A DNA stretch of 49,215 nt, taken from contig CAJAFV010000064.1 in NCBI GenBank assembly GCA_903939115.1, positions 1 to 49,215 on the forward strand, read 5' to 3'. Shown here one piece after another: positions 7,506 to 15,903 of this stretch. The position numbers and the translations under genes were made by a program. Under the pieces are notes generated by a model. That model was not told the origin of the DNA and did not search any database. It saw only the letters and a program-made list of their open reading frames with translations. Position 1 is the stretch's first letter. Each line of letters opens with the position of its first letter. The DNA comes from an uncultured Geobacteraceae bacterium. GTDB lineage: Bacteria; Desulfobacterota; Desulfuromonadia; Geobacterales; Pseudopelobacteraceae.

Positions 7506-7952
7506 ATGGCGAAAAAACTAAGAAAAGTAAAATTTAGAGATACATTTGACGAGTTGAAAGAGATAGTAAGCAGAACATGCATACTAGGTGATTGGGTGGA
7601 AAACAGGAAAGTAAAACAAACCTTCCTGCCGACAAACGGTGGTGAAATCAACTGGTGGCCGTCTGGAAAAATTGAGTTCAAAGGCGACCCTGAACAAATA
7701 ACAATTCTTTCAGTATCGTTAAGATTTGGGAGGTTAGCCAGAGATAGAGCAATGTATTTTTGCCGGGGTAACCGAAATGGCCGATGTTGTGATGCGAGCA
7801 TACTTATGCCACAAGTTAAGAAGGCCCTTGCAAAATCCGGACAGTGTTTAGTGCTGCTTAACAACAAATTGCGCATTTGTGATGAGTCTGAGCGCGATGA
7901 TTACCGGAAATTGGTTGCTAAGGGGGAGGACATAAGTTTTCAAGAGATGTAG
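7506..7952 (+). CDS. Uncharacterised basic 148-residue protein
   Basis: Start preceded by CAGGAGTTATT. The N-terminus is strongly basic (MAKKLRKVKFRD). The middle has GGEINWWPSGKIEFKGD, and the C-terminal half has four cysteines in two close groups (YFCRGNRNGRCCD, then SGQCLV and LRICDE). No known domain is evident. It sits between the replication gene and the FtsZ-like gene, directly before the iterons at 7979-8005. In TubZ partition systems a small DNA-binding TubR accompanies the tubulin gene, so a DNA-binding adaptor role is possible, but I see no winged-helix motif. Confidence 0.5.
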   Translation: MAKKLRKVKFRDTFDELKEIVSRTCILGDWVENRKVKQTFLPTNGGEINWWPSGKIEFKGDPEQITILSVSLRFGRLARDRAMYFCRGNRNGRCCDASILMPQVKKALAKSGQCLVLLNNKLRICDESERDDYRKLVAKGEDISFQEM

Positions 7953-7974
7953 CTGAGACAGGTGAATGCGTTAC

Positions 7975-8039
7975 AGTGCGGTACGTACGGTACGGACGGT
8001 ACGGTGAATAAATCGTAATTTATGATGTACGACCGCACT
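7975..8039 (+). repeat. Three 9-bp iterons inside a long inverted repeat, upstream of the FtsZ-like gene
   Basis: CGGTACG repeats three times with exact 9-bp spacing, starting at 7979, 7988 and 7997. The array is bracketed by AGTGCGGT at 7975-7982 and ACCGCACT at 8032-8039. The FtsZ-like start codon is 39 bp further on. Phased short repeats before a tubulin-family gene recall the tubC centromere of TubZ systems or an operator array. Function is inferred only. Confidence 0.6.
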
Positions 8040-8077
8040 CACCGTTACATCAATCGCCGATATGATAAGGGGAAAAT

Positions 8078-9073
8078 ATGAGAAGACCTGTCTCTTCTAT
8101 CGAAATGGTAACACATATGTTTGAATTTGATGAATCAGCTGAACAGGGTGCGATAGTCCGAGTTATCGGTGTCGGTACTTTCGGCCTTAGAGTGGCTGGA
8201 AATATGGCCGGGAGTATCCATAATGCTGAATGTATCGGGGTGGTGAAGAATGATTCTGCCGGGCCTGGCAATCTGCCGTTGGTATCACTTCCCCTGATCT
8301 CCAATCAAGACCATCATGATGTAGCCCCTCTTCTGGAGCTTCTTGGCACTCCTGATCTGATCTTTATAGTGGCAAATCTCAATGAAGAAGACGGTCTGCT
8401 GGAGGATATCTGCAACGCTCTCCACAATGTGAACATTCCCACATTCCTTGTCATTCCGGAATCAGTCCGCACCATGGAAAGAAAAACCGGGATTACCGGG
8501 CTTGAAAGAGCGGAAAAGGTGACGCTTGACGGCGTGATGATACTATCAGAATCATCCATGGAGCCGCCTAATCTTCCAACCTGGAATGTCCAGGATGCTT
8601 CTTCAATTCAATATAACCTCTTCAAGCTTGCTATCCGGCAAATTGTAGAACTGATTACCAACAACTCGATGGGCATGGACTATCATGATGTGATGGTCAC
8701 TATTTGCGGTGGACTGCTTCAATTCGGGGCTGGAATATCTTCTGGAAAAGATGGAGCCCAGAAAGCAGCGGAAAAAGCATCTGCATGCCTCTTAGAGCAA
8801 GGCGTTGAACTGCAAAAACTATCCGGTTGCCTTATTAGCGTTTGTGGCTCCAATGACATTATGAAAATGGATGACTACAACGCCGTCAATGAATTTATCC
8901 ATAATCAAACCAATGAAGAATGTGTCATTCGGATTGGTGTAATCTATGACGACAGTTTGGGCGATAATCTATTGGTAAGTTTCATTGCGGCTTGCAAGCC
9001 ATCGGAAGAAGAGGTAATTCTGCCGTGGGTGAAGCTTGCCGATAGATACGACCGCATGAAGTATTCTGAATAG
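8078..9073 (+). CDS. Degenerate FtsZ-family (tubulin superfamily) protein on a mobile element
   Basis: A 331-residue protein that follows the FtsZ fold along its length. The FtsZ-type leader MFEFDESAEQGAIVRVIGVG carries a T1-like GVGTFG at about residues 32-37. FLVIPESVRTMERKTGITGL matches the region after T4. The helix QYNLFKLAIRQIVELIT leads to a T7-like GMDYHDV in which both catalytic Asp positions are kept (D201, D204). The C-terminal domain GCLISVCGSNDIMKMDDYNA also matches. The tubulin signature GGGTGTG is absent: DLIFIVANLNEEDGLLEDIC stands in its place. The acidic C-terminal FtsA/ZipA-binding tail is also missing. It cannot be the host cell-division gene. It may be a TubZ-like partition filament, a modulator of host FtsZ, or a defence effector. 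RBS AGGGGAAAAT. Confidence 0.75.
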   Translation: MRRPVSSIEMVTHMFEFDESAEQGAIVRVIGVGTFGLRVAGNMAGSIHNAECIGVVKNDSAGPGNLPLVSLPLISNQDHHDVAPLLELLGTPDLIFIVANLNEEDGLLEDICNALHNVNIPTFLVIPESVRTMERKTGITGLERAEKVTLDGVMILSESSMEPPNLPTWNVQDASSIQYNLFKLAIRQIVELITNNSMGMDYHDVMVTICGGLLQFGAGISSGKDGAQKAAEKASACLLEQGVELQKLSGCLISVCGSNDIMKMDDYNAVNEFIHNQTNEECVIRIGVIYDDSLGDNLLVSFIAACKPSEEEVILPWVKLADRYDRMKYSE

Positions 9074-9464
9074 ACCGTACTTGATTCAGCGAATTTGTCC
9101 AATTGCGTGACAAGCACAGTGGTCGGCTTTTGGAGGCTCAAATCACACTCAAAAGGGGCGATTGAACGTGATAACTGGCTCGCAGACCCCTCAAATGGTG
9201 TAAATCGGCTTCTTTATTTAGCAGGTAGCTCGCCACATGATTTTTGATAGCACAGCTCAAAAGGGTGGTTCCTCATAGCCAGCACCCTGATTGAGCACGT
9301 CAAACATGCCATTCTCCGCAAATATGGTATTTTCAAAACTAAGCAGAACGCGCAAGACCTTATGCTTAAAACGTATTGAGGGGGTGAGAATAAAAGCAAG
9401 TCTCGATTTTTGAATGTATATTTGTCCTGCCAGGAGAAAACATACATAAAAAAGGAGACTTGCC
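9074..9464. other. 5' flank of the IS110-family element; no gene
   Basis: About 390 bp between the FtsZ-like stop and the transposase start has no convincing gene. Minus-strand frames here have no protein character. The part nearest the transposase (about 9200-9464) probably belongs to the insertion sequence and includes the ribosome site AAAAAAGGAGACTTGCC. The left end of the IS cannot be placed because IS110-family elements lack conserved terminal repeats. In classical IS110 members this side encodes the bridge RNA. Confidence 0.4.
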
Positions 9465-10535
9465 ATGGAACAGGTTAACAAACTCGATTTTACCGGTCAA
9501 CGCATTTACACGTCTCTGGATACGCACAAGAAGAGCTGGAAGGTCAGCATATTTACAGAGCATTTTGAACATAAGACTTTTTCTCAGCCTCCCGACACCG
9601 AGGTGTTGGTTCATTATTTACAACGCAATTTCCCTGGCGCTGACCACCAGGTTGTTTATGAAGCAGGCTTTTGCGGCTTCTGGATTCATGATCGCCTCCG
9701 AGAAAAAGGTATCAGTTGCATGGTTGTCAACCCAGCTGATGTACCAACTACCGACAAGGAAAAACGGACCAAATCCGATCCGGTTGATAGCCGTAAGATG
9801 GCCAGGAGCCTCAGAAACGGAGAACTAAAAGGTATATACGTCCCTAATCGGGAAAAGGTCGAAGATCGAAGTCTGATCAGAACCCGTCAGGCAATGGTAA
9901 AGAAACAAACCAGATGCAAAAACCAGATAAAATCGAGCCTCTTTTTTTACGGGATTGTAATCCCTGAGGAGCTTGGCGATGGCCGCTGGTCACGGAAATT
10001 CATTGACTGGTTAGCCGAAATCCAGATGAAGCGTGCAAGCGGTAATGTAGCCTTGAAAACACTTCTATGTGAACTGATCTATCTTCGGCAGACCATTGCG
10101 GACTTAACAAAAGAAATTCGTCGCTTGGCTCATGCCGAAGAATATATCGAGAACCATCGACTTATGAAATCAGTCATCGGCATTAGCACTCTGTCCGCCA
10201 TGACCTTTTTGACCGAATTGGCTGACATCGACCGCTTCAAAAATCTGGATAAGCTGGCGAGCTACATCGGCTTGGTTCCCGACGTCCACGGCAGCGGGGA
10301 AAAAGAAACAAATAGTGGCATAACGTCACGGTGTAATCCCCATCTGCGTGGCATCCTCGTAGAAGCCGCCTGGATAACTATACGTAAAGATCCGGCAATG
10401 ATGATGGCCTATAATCAGTTACTGCCAAAAGTCACGAAGAAAGTTGCCATTATCAAGATCGCCAGGAAACTTCTCAACCGGATACGCTATGTTCTCAAAA
10501 ACAAGCAGGAATATGTTCCTGCAGTAGTTCAATAA
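9465..10535 (+). CDS. IS110-family DEDD transposase
   Basis: A 356-residue transposase, complete for the family. The N-terminal RuvC-like domain carries the DEDD residues D19 (SLDTHKKSW), E66 (YEAGFCGFWIH), D105 and D108 (KSDPVDSRKMAR). A coiled middle section follows. The C-terminal Transposase_20 domain contains a helix-hairpin-helix-like VIGISTLSAMTFLTEL, then YIGLVPDVHGSGE and GITSRCNPHLRGILVEAAW, including the conserved serine of the second active-site half. These enzymes use a structured RNA from the IS itself to pair donor and target DNA. RBS AAGGAGACTTGCC. The gene appears intact, so the IS could be active. Confidence 0.92.
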   Translation: MEQVNKLDFTGQRIYTSLDTHKKSWKVSIFTEHFEHKTFSQPPDTEVLVHYLQRNFPGADHQVVYEAGFCGFWIHDRLREKGISCMVVNPADVPTTDKEKRTKSDPVDSRKMARSLRNGELKGIYVPNREKVEDRSLIRTRQAMVKKQTRCKNQIKSSLFFYGIVIPEELGDGRWSRKFIDWLAEIQMKRASGNVALKTLLCELIYLRQTIADLTKEIRRLAHAEEYIENHRLMKSVIGISTLSAMTFLTELADIDRFKNLDKLASYIGLVPDVHGSGEKETNSGITSRCNPHLRGILVEAAWITIRKDPAMMMAYNQLLPKVTKKVAIIKIARKLLNRIRYVLKNKQEYVPAVVQ

Positions 10536-10539
10536 ACAA

Positions 10540-10700
10540 AACAAGGAGTATTACGGACGACAATCGATTATATCGTGACCGTGGGTATCGTGACCCCGCT
10601 GATGCAGCTGTTCCTAACATGTCTGCTTCCCGCAAGACTACGAACCCACACCTCTTAACCTCATCAAGATAATGCAGCTCACTGGCGATCCAAGGCACAT
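10540..10700 (+). ncRNA. Candidate bridge/seek RNA of the IS110-family element
   Basis: The 3' flank of the transposase folds on itself: GTGGGT at 10581-10586 can pair with ACCCAC at 10644-10649, enclosing about 57 bases with further short stems (for example CTGATGCAGCTG). IS1111-type members carry their targeting RNA downstream of the transposase, classical IS110 members upstream. I cannot decide the subgroup from sequence alone, so this is a candidate only. No promoter was identified. Confidence 0.35.
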
Positions 10701-10720
10701 AAGCCATAGTGATGTCCGCT

Positions 10721-11100
10721 CATAGAAGGATGATTTAGAGTTTGTCCGTACTGTAGTGCTCCAAAACTGGAGAAATTGTACTACTATTTCCAAACCGGTT
10801 TCATTACGTATAAAGCCTGGGAACAATAATTTCCCAGCTTGATAAGGACAAAAACGGCAAAAATCGTCACCCCCCTAAAAAAATGTTGCATTTTAACATA
10901 GAAGAAGCGGGGAAGACCCTGACATTAAAGAGGCCCTCCTTACATTGCTTTATTATCTCTACGCAACTTCCACCCACCATTCAGTTCAGAAGAAATCCAC
11001 CTCAAATGCTTTAATGAAGAGGGTTTCCTATGGCTATCAAGGCATTTTTCTGGTATCAATGCTCAGGTAATGCTCAATACCGTCTGGAGCCACTTAGCTG
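10721..11100. other. Non-coding leader of the BREX operon
   Basis: No gene is visible in these 380 bp. There is an imperfect hairpin at 10813-10840 (CTGGGAA / TTCCCAG with CAATAAT loop) that may be a terminator or IS debris, and a pyrimidine-rich AT tract. Near 11053-11080 a GGTAT/ATACC pair flanks two AATGCTCA direct repeats, which could be an operator. No regulator such as a WYL-domain BrxR is encoded between the IS and the operon, so any BREX regulator is missing or located elsewhere. Confidence 0.4.
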
Positions 11101-11901
11101 ATGCCTAATTCCCCCAAATCTCAAAATAACCTCTCCCGATTCGGATTCAAAAACGAAAGAAGTGGCGCGCACTTAGCACGCACCATCATGCACGATGAAC
11201 TTGGAGCAGTGCTTTCATATCTCAATGCCCCTAATGCGCAAAAATCCGACTATCTCTACGCCATTGACGATGAAAACTGTTTGGGAAAACGTTCGGGCAA
11301 AACTCGTGCTCTGACCTATCGGCACCTTGTTGATCTTTATTCGCTCGATACATCGGCTGTTCTTTTCCGTGCATTACTCTACTTCTGGCAAAGAGATCCT
11401 GACTGTCGCCCTCTGGTGGCGTTACTATGCGCATATTCCCGTGATTCAATCCTCCGTTCGGCTACTCCGTTAATTCTGGTGTCGCATGAAGGAACGACGA
11501 TTACCCGTGAATCAGTTGAAGCTTGTATTGATGAACGTGAGCCGGGACGTTTCAGTCCAGCGACATTGAAATCCACTGCACAAAATATCAATTCATCCTT
11601 TACCCAGGCGGGGCTACTTACCGGTAAGGTTCGCAAAGTACGCACCCGTGCAAATCCAACTCCAGGAGCGGTGTCATACGCTCTGCTCCTTGGATATTTG
11701 ACAGGCGCTCGTGGTGAATCACTTTTTCAAACTGAATATGCCAAGCTGCTCGACTGCTCGTTTGATCGAGCACTTTCTCTGGCTGAAGATGCCTCTCGTC
11801 GTGGCTGGATAGTATTCAAGCGTGTAGGCGATGTAATCGAAGTGGTGTTTCCTAACCTGATTACCGCAGAGGAAATGGAGTGGGTACGTGAGCAGAGTTA
11901 A
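11101..11901 (+). CDS. brxA: BrxA-like first protein of the BREX operon
   Basis: A 266-residue helical protein in the brxA position, directly upstream of and overlapping brxB by 14 bp. Visible features are ALLYFWQRDPDCRPLVALLC, then RDSILRSATPLIL, PGRFSPATLKSTAQNINSSF, GKVRKVRTRANPTPGAVSYA and LLLGYLTGARGESLF. It ends in a winged-helix-like segment (DASRRGWIVFKRVGDVIEVV). It is longer than the roughly 200-residue BrxA of classical type 1 systems, and I assign it by position and general helical DNA-binding character. BrxA binds DNA and is needed for defence in some systems. The ribosome site is weak (CTGGAG 10 bases upstream of the ATG). Confidence 0.65.
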   Translation: MPNSPKSQNNLSRFGFKNERSGAHLARTIMHDELGAVLSYLNAPNAQKSDYLYAIDDENCLGKRSGKTRALTYRHLVDLYSLDTSAVLFRALLYFWQRDPDCRPLVALLCAYSRDSILRSATPLILVSHEGTTITRESVEACIDEREPGRFSPATLKSTAQNINSSFTQAGLLTGKVRKVRTRANPTPGAVSYALLLGYLTGARGESLFQTEYAKLLDCSFDRALSLAEDASRRGWIVFKRVGDVIEVVFPNLITAEEMEWVREQS

Positions 11902-12439
11902 ACAGCTGGTTCAGTCGTATGGTTCGCATATAGCTGTTCCGTGGCGAAGTGATGCCGCCGCAGCACAACGGGTCATCTTCTGTGTCTATAACGAAAATGA
12001 GGAACTTCGTCTGCGGGCCAAAGTTGATGAGTTCGAGTTAGCAACTCGGCAGGCCGGACATACCTGGGTGCTCTTCGATCTGACAGATTCATTTGCCAAC
12101 TGGCTTGCCCCTCAACGTTACGCAAAAAGCTATTACGAGAAACCTCACCTCCTATCTCCGCTCCTTCCCCGATTCCTTACCCATATCACCGAAGAATTTA
12201 CAACCTTCCTGGAAGCCAAACAGGTTGGTGAAGATTCCGTGGTTGCCCTCAAGGGAGTTGGCTCACTGTTCGGTTTTCTCAAGGTAAAGGAAGTGGTCGA
12301 TAAGCTGGCACCGCTGGTAAAAGGCCGCTTGCTGGTGTTTTTCCCCGGTAGCTATGAAAACAACAATTACCGTCTGCTGGATGGATATGACGGATGGAAC
12401 TACCTTGCAGTACCAATAACCGCTGATAAGGATCTCTGA
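11888..12439 (+). CDS. brxB: BREX protein BrxB (DUF1788)
   Basis: A 183-residue protein with the strong C-terminal DUF1788 pattern: VVALKGVGSLFGFLKVKEVV, VKGRLLVFFPGSYENNNYRL and GYDGWNYLAVPI. BrxB is a small conserved core subunit of BREX with no known enzymatic activity. It probably bridges other components at the methylation and defence complex. Its start lies inside the end of the preceding gene, so translation is coupled, and brxC begins 10 bp after its stop. Confidence 0.9.
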   Translation: MSRVKQLVQSYGSHIAVPWRSDAAAAQRVIFCVYNENEELRLRAKVDEFELATRQAGHTWVLFDLTDSFANWLAPQRYAKSYYEKPHLLSPLLPRFLTHITEEFTTFLEAKQVGEDSVVALKGVGSLFGFLKVKEVVDKLAPLVKGRLLVFFPGSYENNNYRLLDGYDGWNYLAVPITADKDL

Positions 12440-12449
12440 AGAGAGGGCT

Positions 12450-15400
12450 ATGATGATAAATCGTGATGTATTCCAGGTTGACCCGACCACTCGAAAGCTG
12501 GTCAACGAAGGTGTGGCAAGCGTCAATGACGAAAAAACCAGTCAGGCGCTTGCGGTACTCCGCTACGAACTGGAGACCTTTGTCTGTGATGGTCAGTATG
12601 AAAAAGGGATGGCCCACATCCTTGAAACCTATCTCAAAAACATTGAAGCAGCCCAGCAACCGGCTGTGTGGGTCAGCGGCTTTTACGGATCAGGTAAATC
12701 ACATTTGCTCAAGATGCTACGTGCTCTATGGATAGATACAGCTTTCGAGGACGGTGCGACTGCCCGTGGTATTGCCAAGCTACCGCAAAGCATTACAGAC
12801 CAGATCAAGGAACTCAACACTCAGGCCAAGCGTCACGGTGGATTACATTCTGCATCCGGCACCCTTGGTTCAAGCTCCCGTGATAAGAGCGTGCGGTTGG
12901 CATTACTGTCAGTTGTATTTAAGTCGGTTGGCCTTCCGGAAACATATCCGGTTGCCCGCTTTGTCATGTGGCTTAAACATGAAGGCATTTATGACACGGT
13001 GCGCAGTCATGTTGAAAAGAACGGATTTAACTGGGATGAAGAGCTGGATAATTTCTATGTTGCCGAGGGCCTGCATGACGCTTTGGTAAGTGCCAAGCCG
13101 AAACTCTTTTCAACATCTGCTTCGTGTGTAGAGACCCTGAACAACCTGTATCCGTATGTTCAGGATGTCTCCAGTGATGATATGCTCAAGGCCATGCGCC
13201 TGGCATTGACCCGTGATGGCAAATTCCCGCTCACCTTGATCGTGCTCGACGAAGTGCAGCAGTACATCGGTGAAGACAGCCAACGCTCCATTGATGTTCA
13301 AGAGGTAGTGGAAGCCTGTTGCAAGAATATCGGTGGCAAGATGCTCTTTATTGGTTCCGGCCAGACCGCCGTTACCGGTACATCCAACCTCAAAAAGCTG
13401 GAAGGTCGCTTTACTATCCGGATTGAGCTATCTGATGCCGATGTTGATGCTGTTATCCGCCAGGTCATCCTGGCCAAGAAGCCGGATGCAAAATCACCGA
13501 TTGAACAACTGATGCAGACCAACCTTGGTGAAATATCGCGCCACCTGGCAGGCACCACTATCGGCCACCGTCAGGATGATATCACCTACTTCCCCCAGGA
13601 TTATCCGATTCTGCCGGTGCGTCGTCGCTTCTGGGAGAATACCCTGCGTGTTCTCGACCAGACCGGTACTGACAGCCAGCTGAGAAACCAGCTCAGCATG
13701 GCGCATAAGGTGATACAGACCAATCTTGATGAACCCCTTGGCCATGTTGTACCGGCTGATTATCTCTACTTTGATTCTGCGGAAAAACTGCTTCAATCAC
13801 GCATTGTCCCGCGCAAGGTCTATGAAAAGACCATGAGCTGGATGCAAGGCTCTGCCGACGAGAAACTTGTTGCTCGTGCATCTGGACTCGTATTTCTGAT
13901 CAACAAGCTGGCAGGCAGTAATAATGAAATTGGCATTCGCGCCACCATAGATACCCTGGCTGATCTGATGGTGGACAACATCTCTCAGGGTAGCGGCGCG
14001 CTTCGAGGCAAGTTGCCTGCGCTTTTGGATAAATGTGAACTACTGATGAAGGTTGGCGATGAATATCGTATCCAGACTGAAGAAAGTTCAGCCTGGAGTG
14101 ATGAGTTCTTGAGCCAGCGCAGCCAGCTTGCCAACGAAGCCCACCGAATCGAAACCGAGCGTGACGACCGTATTCGGAAAATGTTCGGAGATATCGTAAA
14201 AAGACTTTCCCTGAGCCAGGGTACCTCCAAAGTGACGCGCGACATCTGCCCAGTATTCGATGCCCAACTTCCCAATGACAGCAATCAGAAAGTCTGCATC
14301 TGGATACGTGATGGCTGGAATATTGATGAGAACTCCGTTCGCGTAGACTCACGCCAGGCAGGGAATCAGTCGCCAACGGTCTATGTCTTCATACCCAAAC
14401 GCTCTGCCGATGATCTTCGTCACCACCTGATTGATTACAAAGCCGCCAGTGCAACCCTTGAAAAGCGTGGTGTCCCCAACACTCCGGAAGGTACAGAAGC
14501 ACGCGCAGCAATGGAAACAACCAAACTGACTTCCGAATCCAAGATCAAAGAATTATTGGGAGAGGCATTTTCAGGTGCACGGGTATTCCAGGGCGGCGGC
14601 ACTGAAATCCTGGGCAACAATCTTCAGGAGATGGCACTGGAGGGGGCAAACAATTCACTGCAACGCCTGTTTCCGCAATTTATCACTGCCGATCATACTG
14701 GTTGGTCAAAAGTCTATGAAAAAGCACATCAGGGTGCTCCGGACGCTCTCAAGGCGGTTGGTGATGATGGAGAGCCCGCCAAGAATGCTGTCTGCAAAGC
14801 CATACTCGGGTTTATAGCTGGTGGCAAAAAGGGCACCGATATTCGCACCCAGTTTGAAGGATCACCCTTCGGATGGTCACGTGATGCCGTGGATGGCGGT
14901 CTTCAAGTGCTTCTGGTCGCTGGATTGATCCGTGCGCAGGATGAACGTGGCCAGGTTATTGACCCCAAAGAGCTTGAGCGGAAATCAGTTGGCAAGACTA
15001 CGTTCAAAGTCGAGTCAACAACAGTCACCACGGCACAACGCATTCAGATCAGGAAACTGCTCCAGAAAGTCGGATTTACCGTCACCCAAGGTGAGGAGTT
15101 GTCCTATGTCCCTCAATTCCTACATAAGCTCCAGGACCTGGCCGATAAAGCCGGTGGTGACGCACCAAAGCCTGCTGCACCGAATACCAAGATATTTTCC
15201 GATATTCGCCTGACAGCCGGTAACGAGCAGCTTCTTGTCATCTATAACAATCGTGACGAACTCACCGTTGCCATAGATGCCTGGACTGAACTGAACGAGC
15301 GCATCGCTAAACGCCTGCCGTCATGGATGACACTGAAGCGACTTGCCGGGTACACCAACGGTATTCAGGATGCAGAAGTCATTGTCTCCCAGGTCAACCA

Positions 15401-15893
15401 CATTGAGCGGGATCGGCAGTTGTTGGAAGAACCTGATCCCATAGCTCCACTGATTGCCAATCTGACTCAGCTGCTTCGAGATGATCTGAACCGTCTGGAT
15501 AAGGAGTATCAAGCCAGCCACGATCGAGGTATGGCTCGCTTGAAGTCTGATGAAAGCTGGCAGAAACTGGAGCCGGAGCAGCGCAACGCACTATTGGCAG
15601 CTCAAAAGCTCACTCTGTCAGATCAACCCAAAGTCACCTTGGCTTCAACTGAGGAAGTATTACAGACCCTGGCTCAGATCAATTTATCTATGTTTGCTGA
15701 TCGTGTTGCTGCCATGTCAGGACGTTTTGAAAACGTACTTATATCCGCAGCAGAATTGCTTGAGCCGGAAACACAAACTGTGCAGCTCCCTCGAAGAATG
15801 CTGAAGACAGAAGCTGAAATTGATACCTGGGTCGAAGAGATCAGGACGCAACTGAAAACTACCCTTTCAAAAGGCCCGATTGTAATCCGATAG
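12450..15893 (+). CDS. brxC: BREX ATPase BrxC
   Basis: A 1147-residue P-loop ATPase, normal size for BrxC. The N-terminus (DVFQVDPTTRKLVNEGVASV) is typical. Walker A GFYGSGKSHL is at residues 76-85 and Walker B LIVLDEVQQYIG at about 263-274. A long helical remainder includes winged-helix-like and coiled segments near 780-950. BrxC belongs to the STAND-like/ORC group of ATPases and is essential for both phage restriction and host methylation in type 1 BREX. The ribosome site GAGAGGG precedes two adjacent ATGs. The next gene follows after 10 bp in the same operon. Confidence 0.93.
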   Translation: MMINRDVFQVDPTTRKLVNEGVASVNDEKTSQALAVLRYELETFVCDGQYEKGMAHILETYLKNIEAAQQPAVWVSGFYGSGKSHLLKMLRALWIDTAFEDGATARGIAKLPQSITDQIKELNTQAKRHGGLHSASGTLGSSSRDKSVRLALLSVVFKSVGLPETYPVARFVMWLKHEGIYDTVRSHVEKNGFNWDEELDNFYVAEGLHDALVSAKPKLFSTSASCVETLNNLYPYVQDVSSDDMLKAMRLALTRDGKFPLTLIVLDEVQQYIGEDSQRSIDVQEVVEACCKNIGGKMLFIGSGQTAVTGTSNLKKLEGRFTIRIELSDADVDAVIRQVILAKKPDAKSPIEQLMQTNLGEISRHLAGTTIGHRQDDITYFPQDYPILPVRRRFWENTLRVLDQTGTDSQLRNQLSMAHKVIQTNLDEPLGHVVPADYLYFDSAEKLLQSRIVPRKVYEKTMSWMQGSADEKLVARASGLVFLINKLAGSNNEIGIRATIDTLADLMVDNISQGSGALRGKLPALLDKCELLMKVGDEYRIQTEESSAWSDEFLSQRSQLANEAHRIETERDDRIRKMFGDIVKRLSLSQGTSKVTRDICPVFDAQLPNDSNQKVCIWIRDGWNIDENSVRVDSRQAGNQSPTVYVFIPKRSADDLRHHLIDYKAASATLEKRGVPNTPEGTEARAAMETTKLTSESKIKELLGEAFSGARVFQGGGTEILGNNLQEMALEGANNSLQRLFPQFITADHTGWSKVYEKAHQGAPDALKAVGDDGEPAKNAVCKAILGFIAGGKKGTDIRTQFEGSPFGWSRDAVDGGLQVLLVAGLIRAQDERGQVIDPKELERKSVGKTTFKVESTTVTTAQRIQIRKLLQKVGFTVTQGEELSYVPQFLHKLQDLADKAGGDAPKPAAPNTKIFSDIRLTAGNEQLLVIYNNRDELTVAIDAWTELNERIAKRLPSWMTLKRLAGYTNGIQDAEVIVSQVNHIERDRQLLEEPDPIAPLIANLTQLLRDDLNRLDKEYQASHDRGMARLKSDESWQKLEPEQRNALLAAQKLTLSDQPKVTLASTEEVLQTLAQINLSMFADRVAAMSGRFENVLISAAELLEPETQTVQLPRRMLKTEAEIDTWVEEIRTQLKTTLSKGPIVIR

Positions 15894-15903
15894 AGGATAC
15901 GCC

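Larger units (their letters stand above)
9200..10720 (+). mobile_element. IS110-family insertion sequence (ends approximate)
   Basis: A complete DEDD transposase gene with long non-coding flanks and no terminal inverted repeats, as expected for IS110/IS1111 elements. It separates the FtsZ-like gene from the BREX operon. The boundaries are estimates: the left end falls between the FtsZ-like stop and the transposase, and the right end falls after the structured segment at 10555-10660. Comparison with the empty site or other copies would be needed to fix them. Confidence 0.6.

Noticed and set aside
7975..8039. CRISPR array
   Set aside because: The repeats are 7-9 bp with no spacers and there are no cas genes; no other candidate array is present in the window.
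8078..9073. Host cell-division gene ftsZ
   Set aside because: The GGGTGTG loop and C-terminal tail are missing, no ftsA/ftsQ neighbours are present, and the gene lies inside a mobile element.
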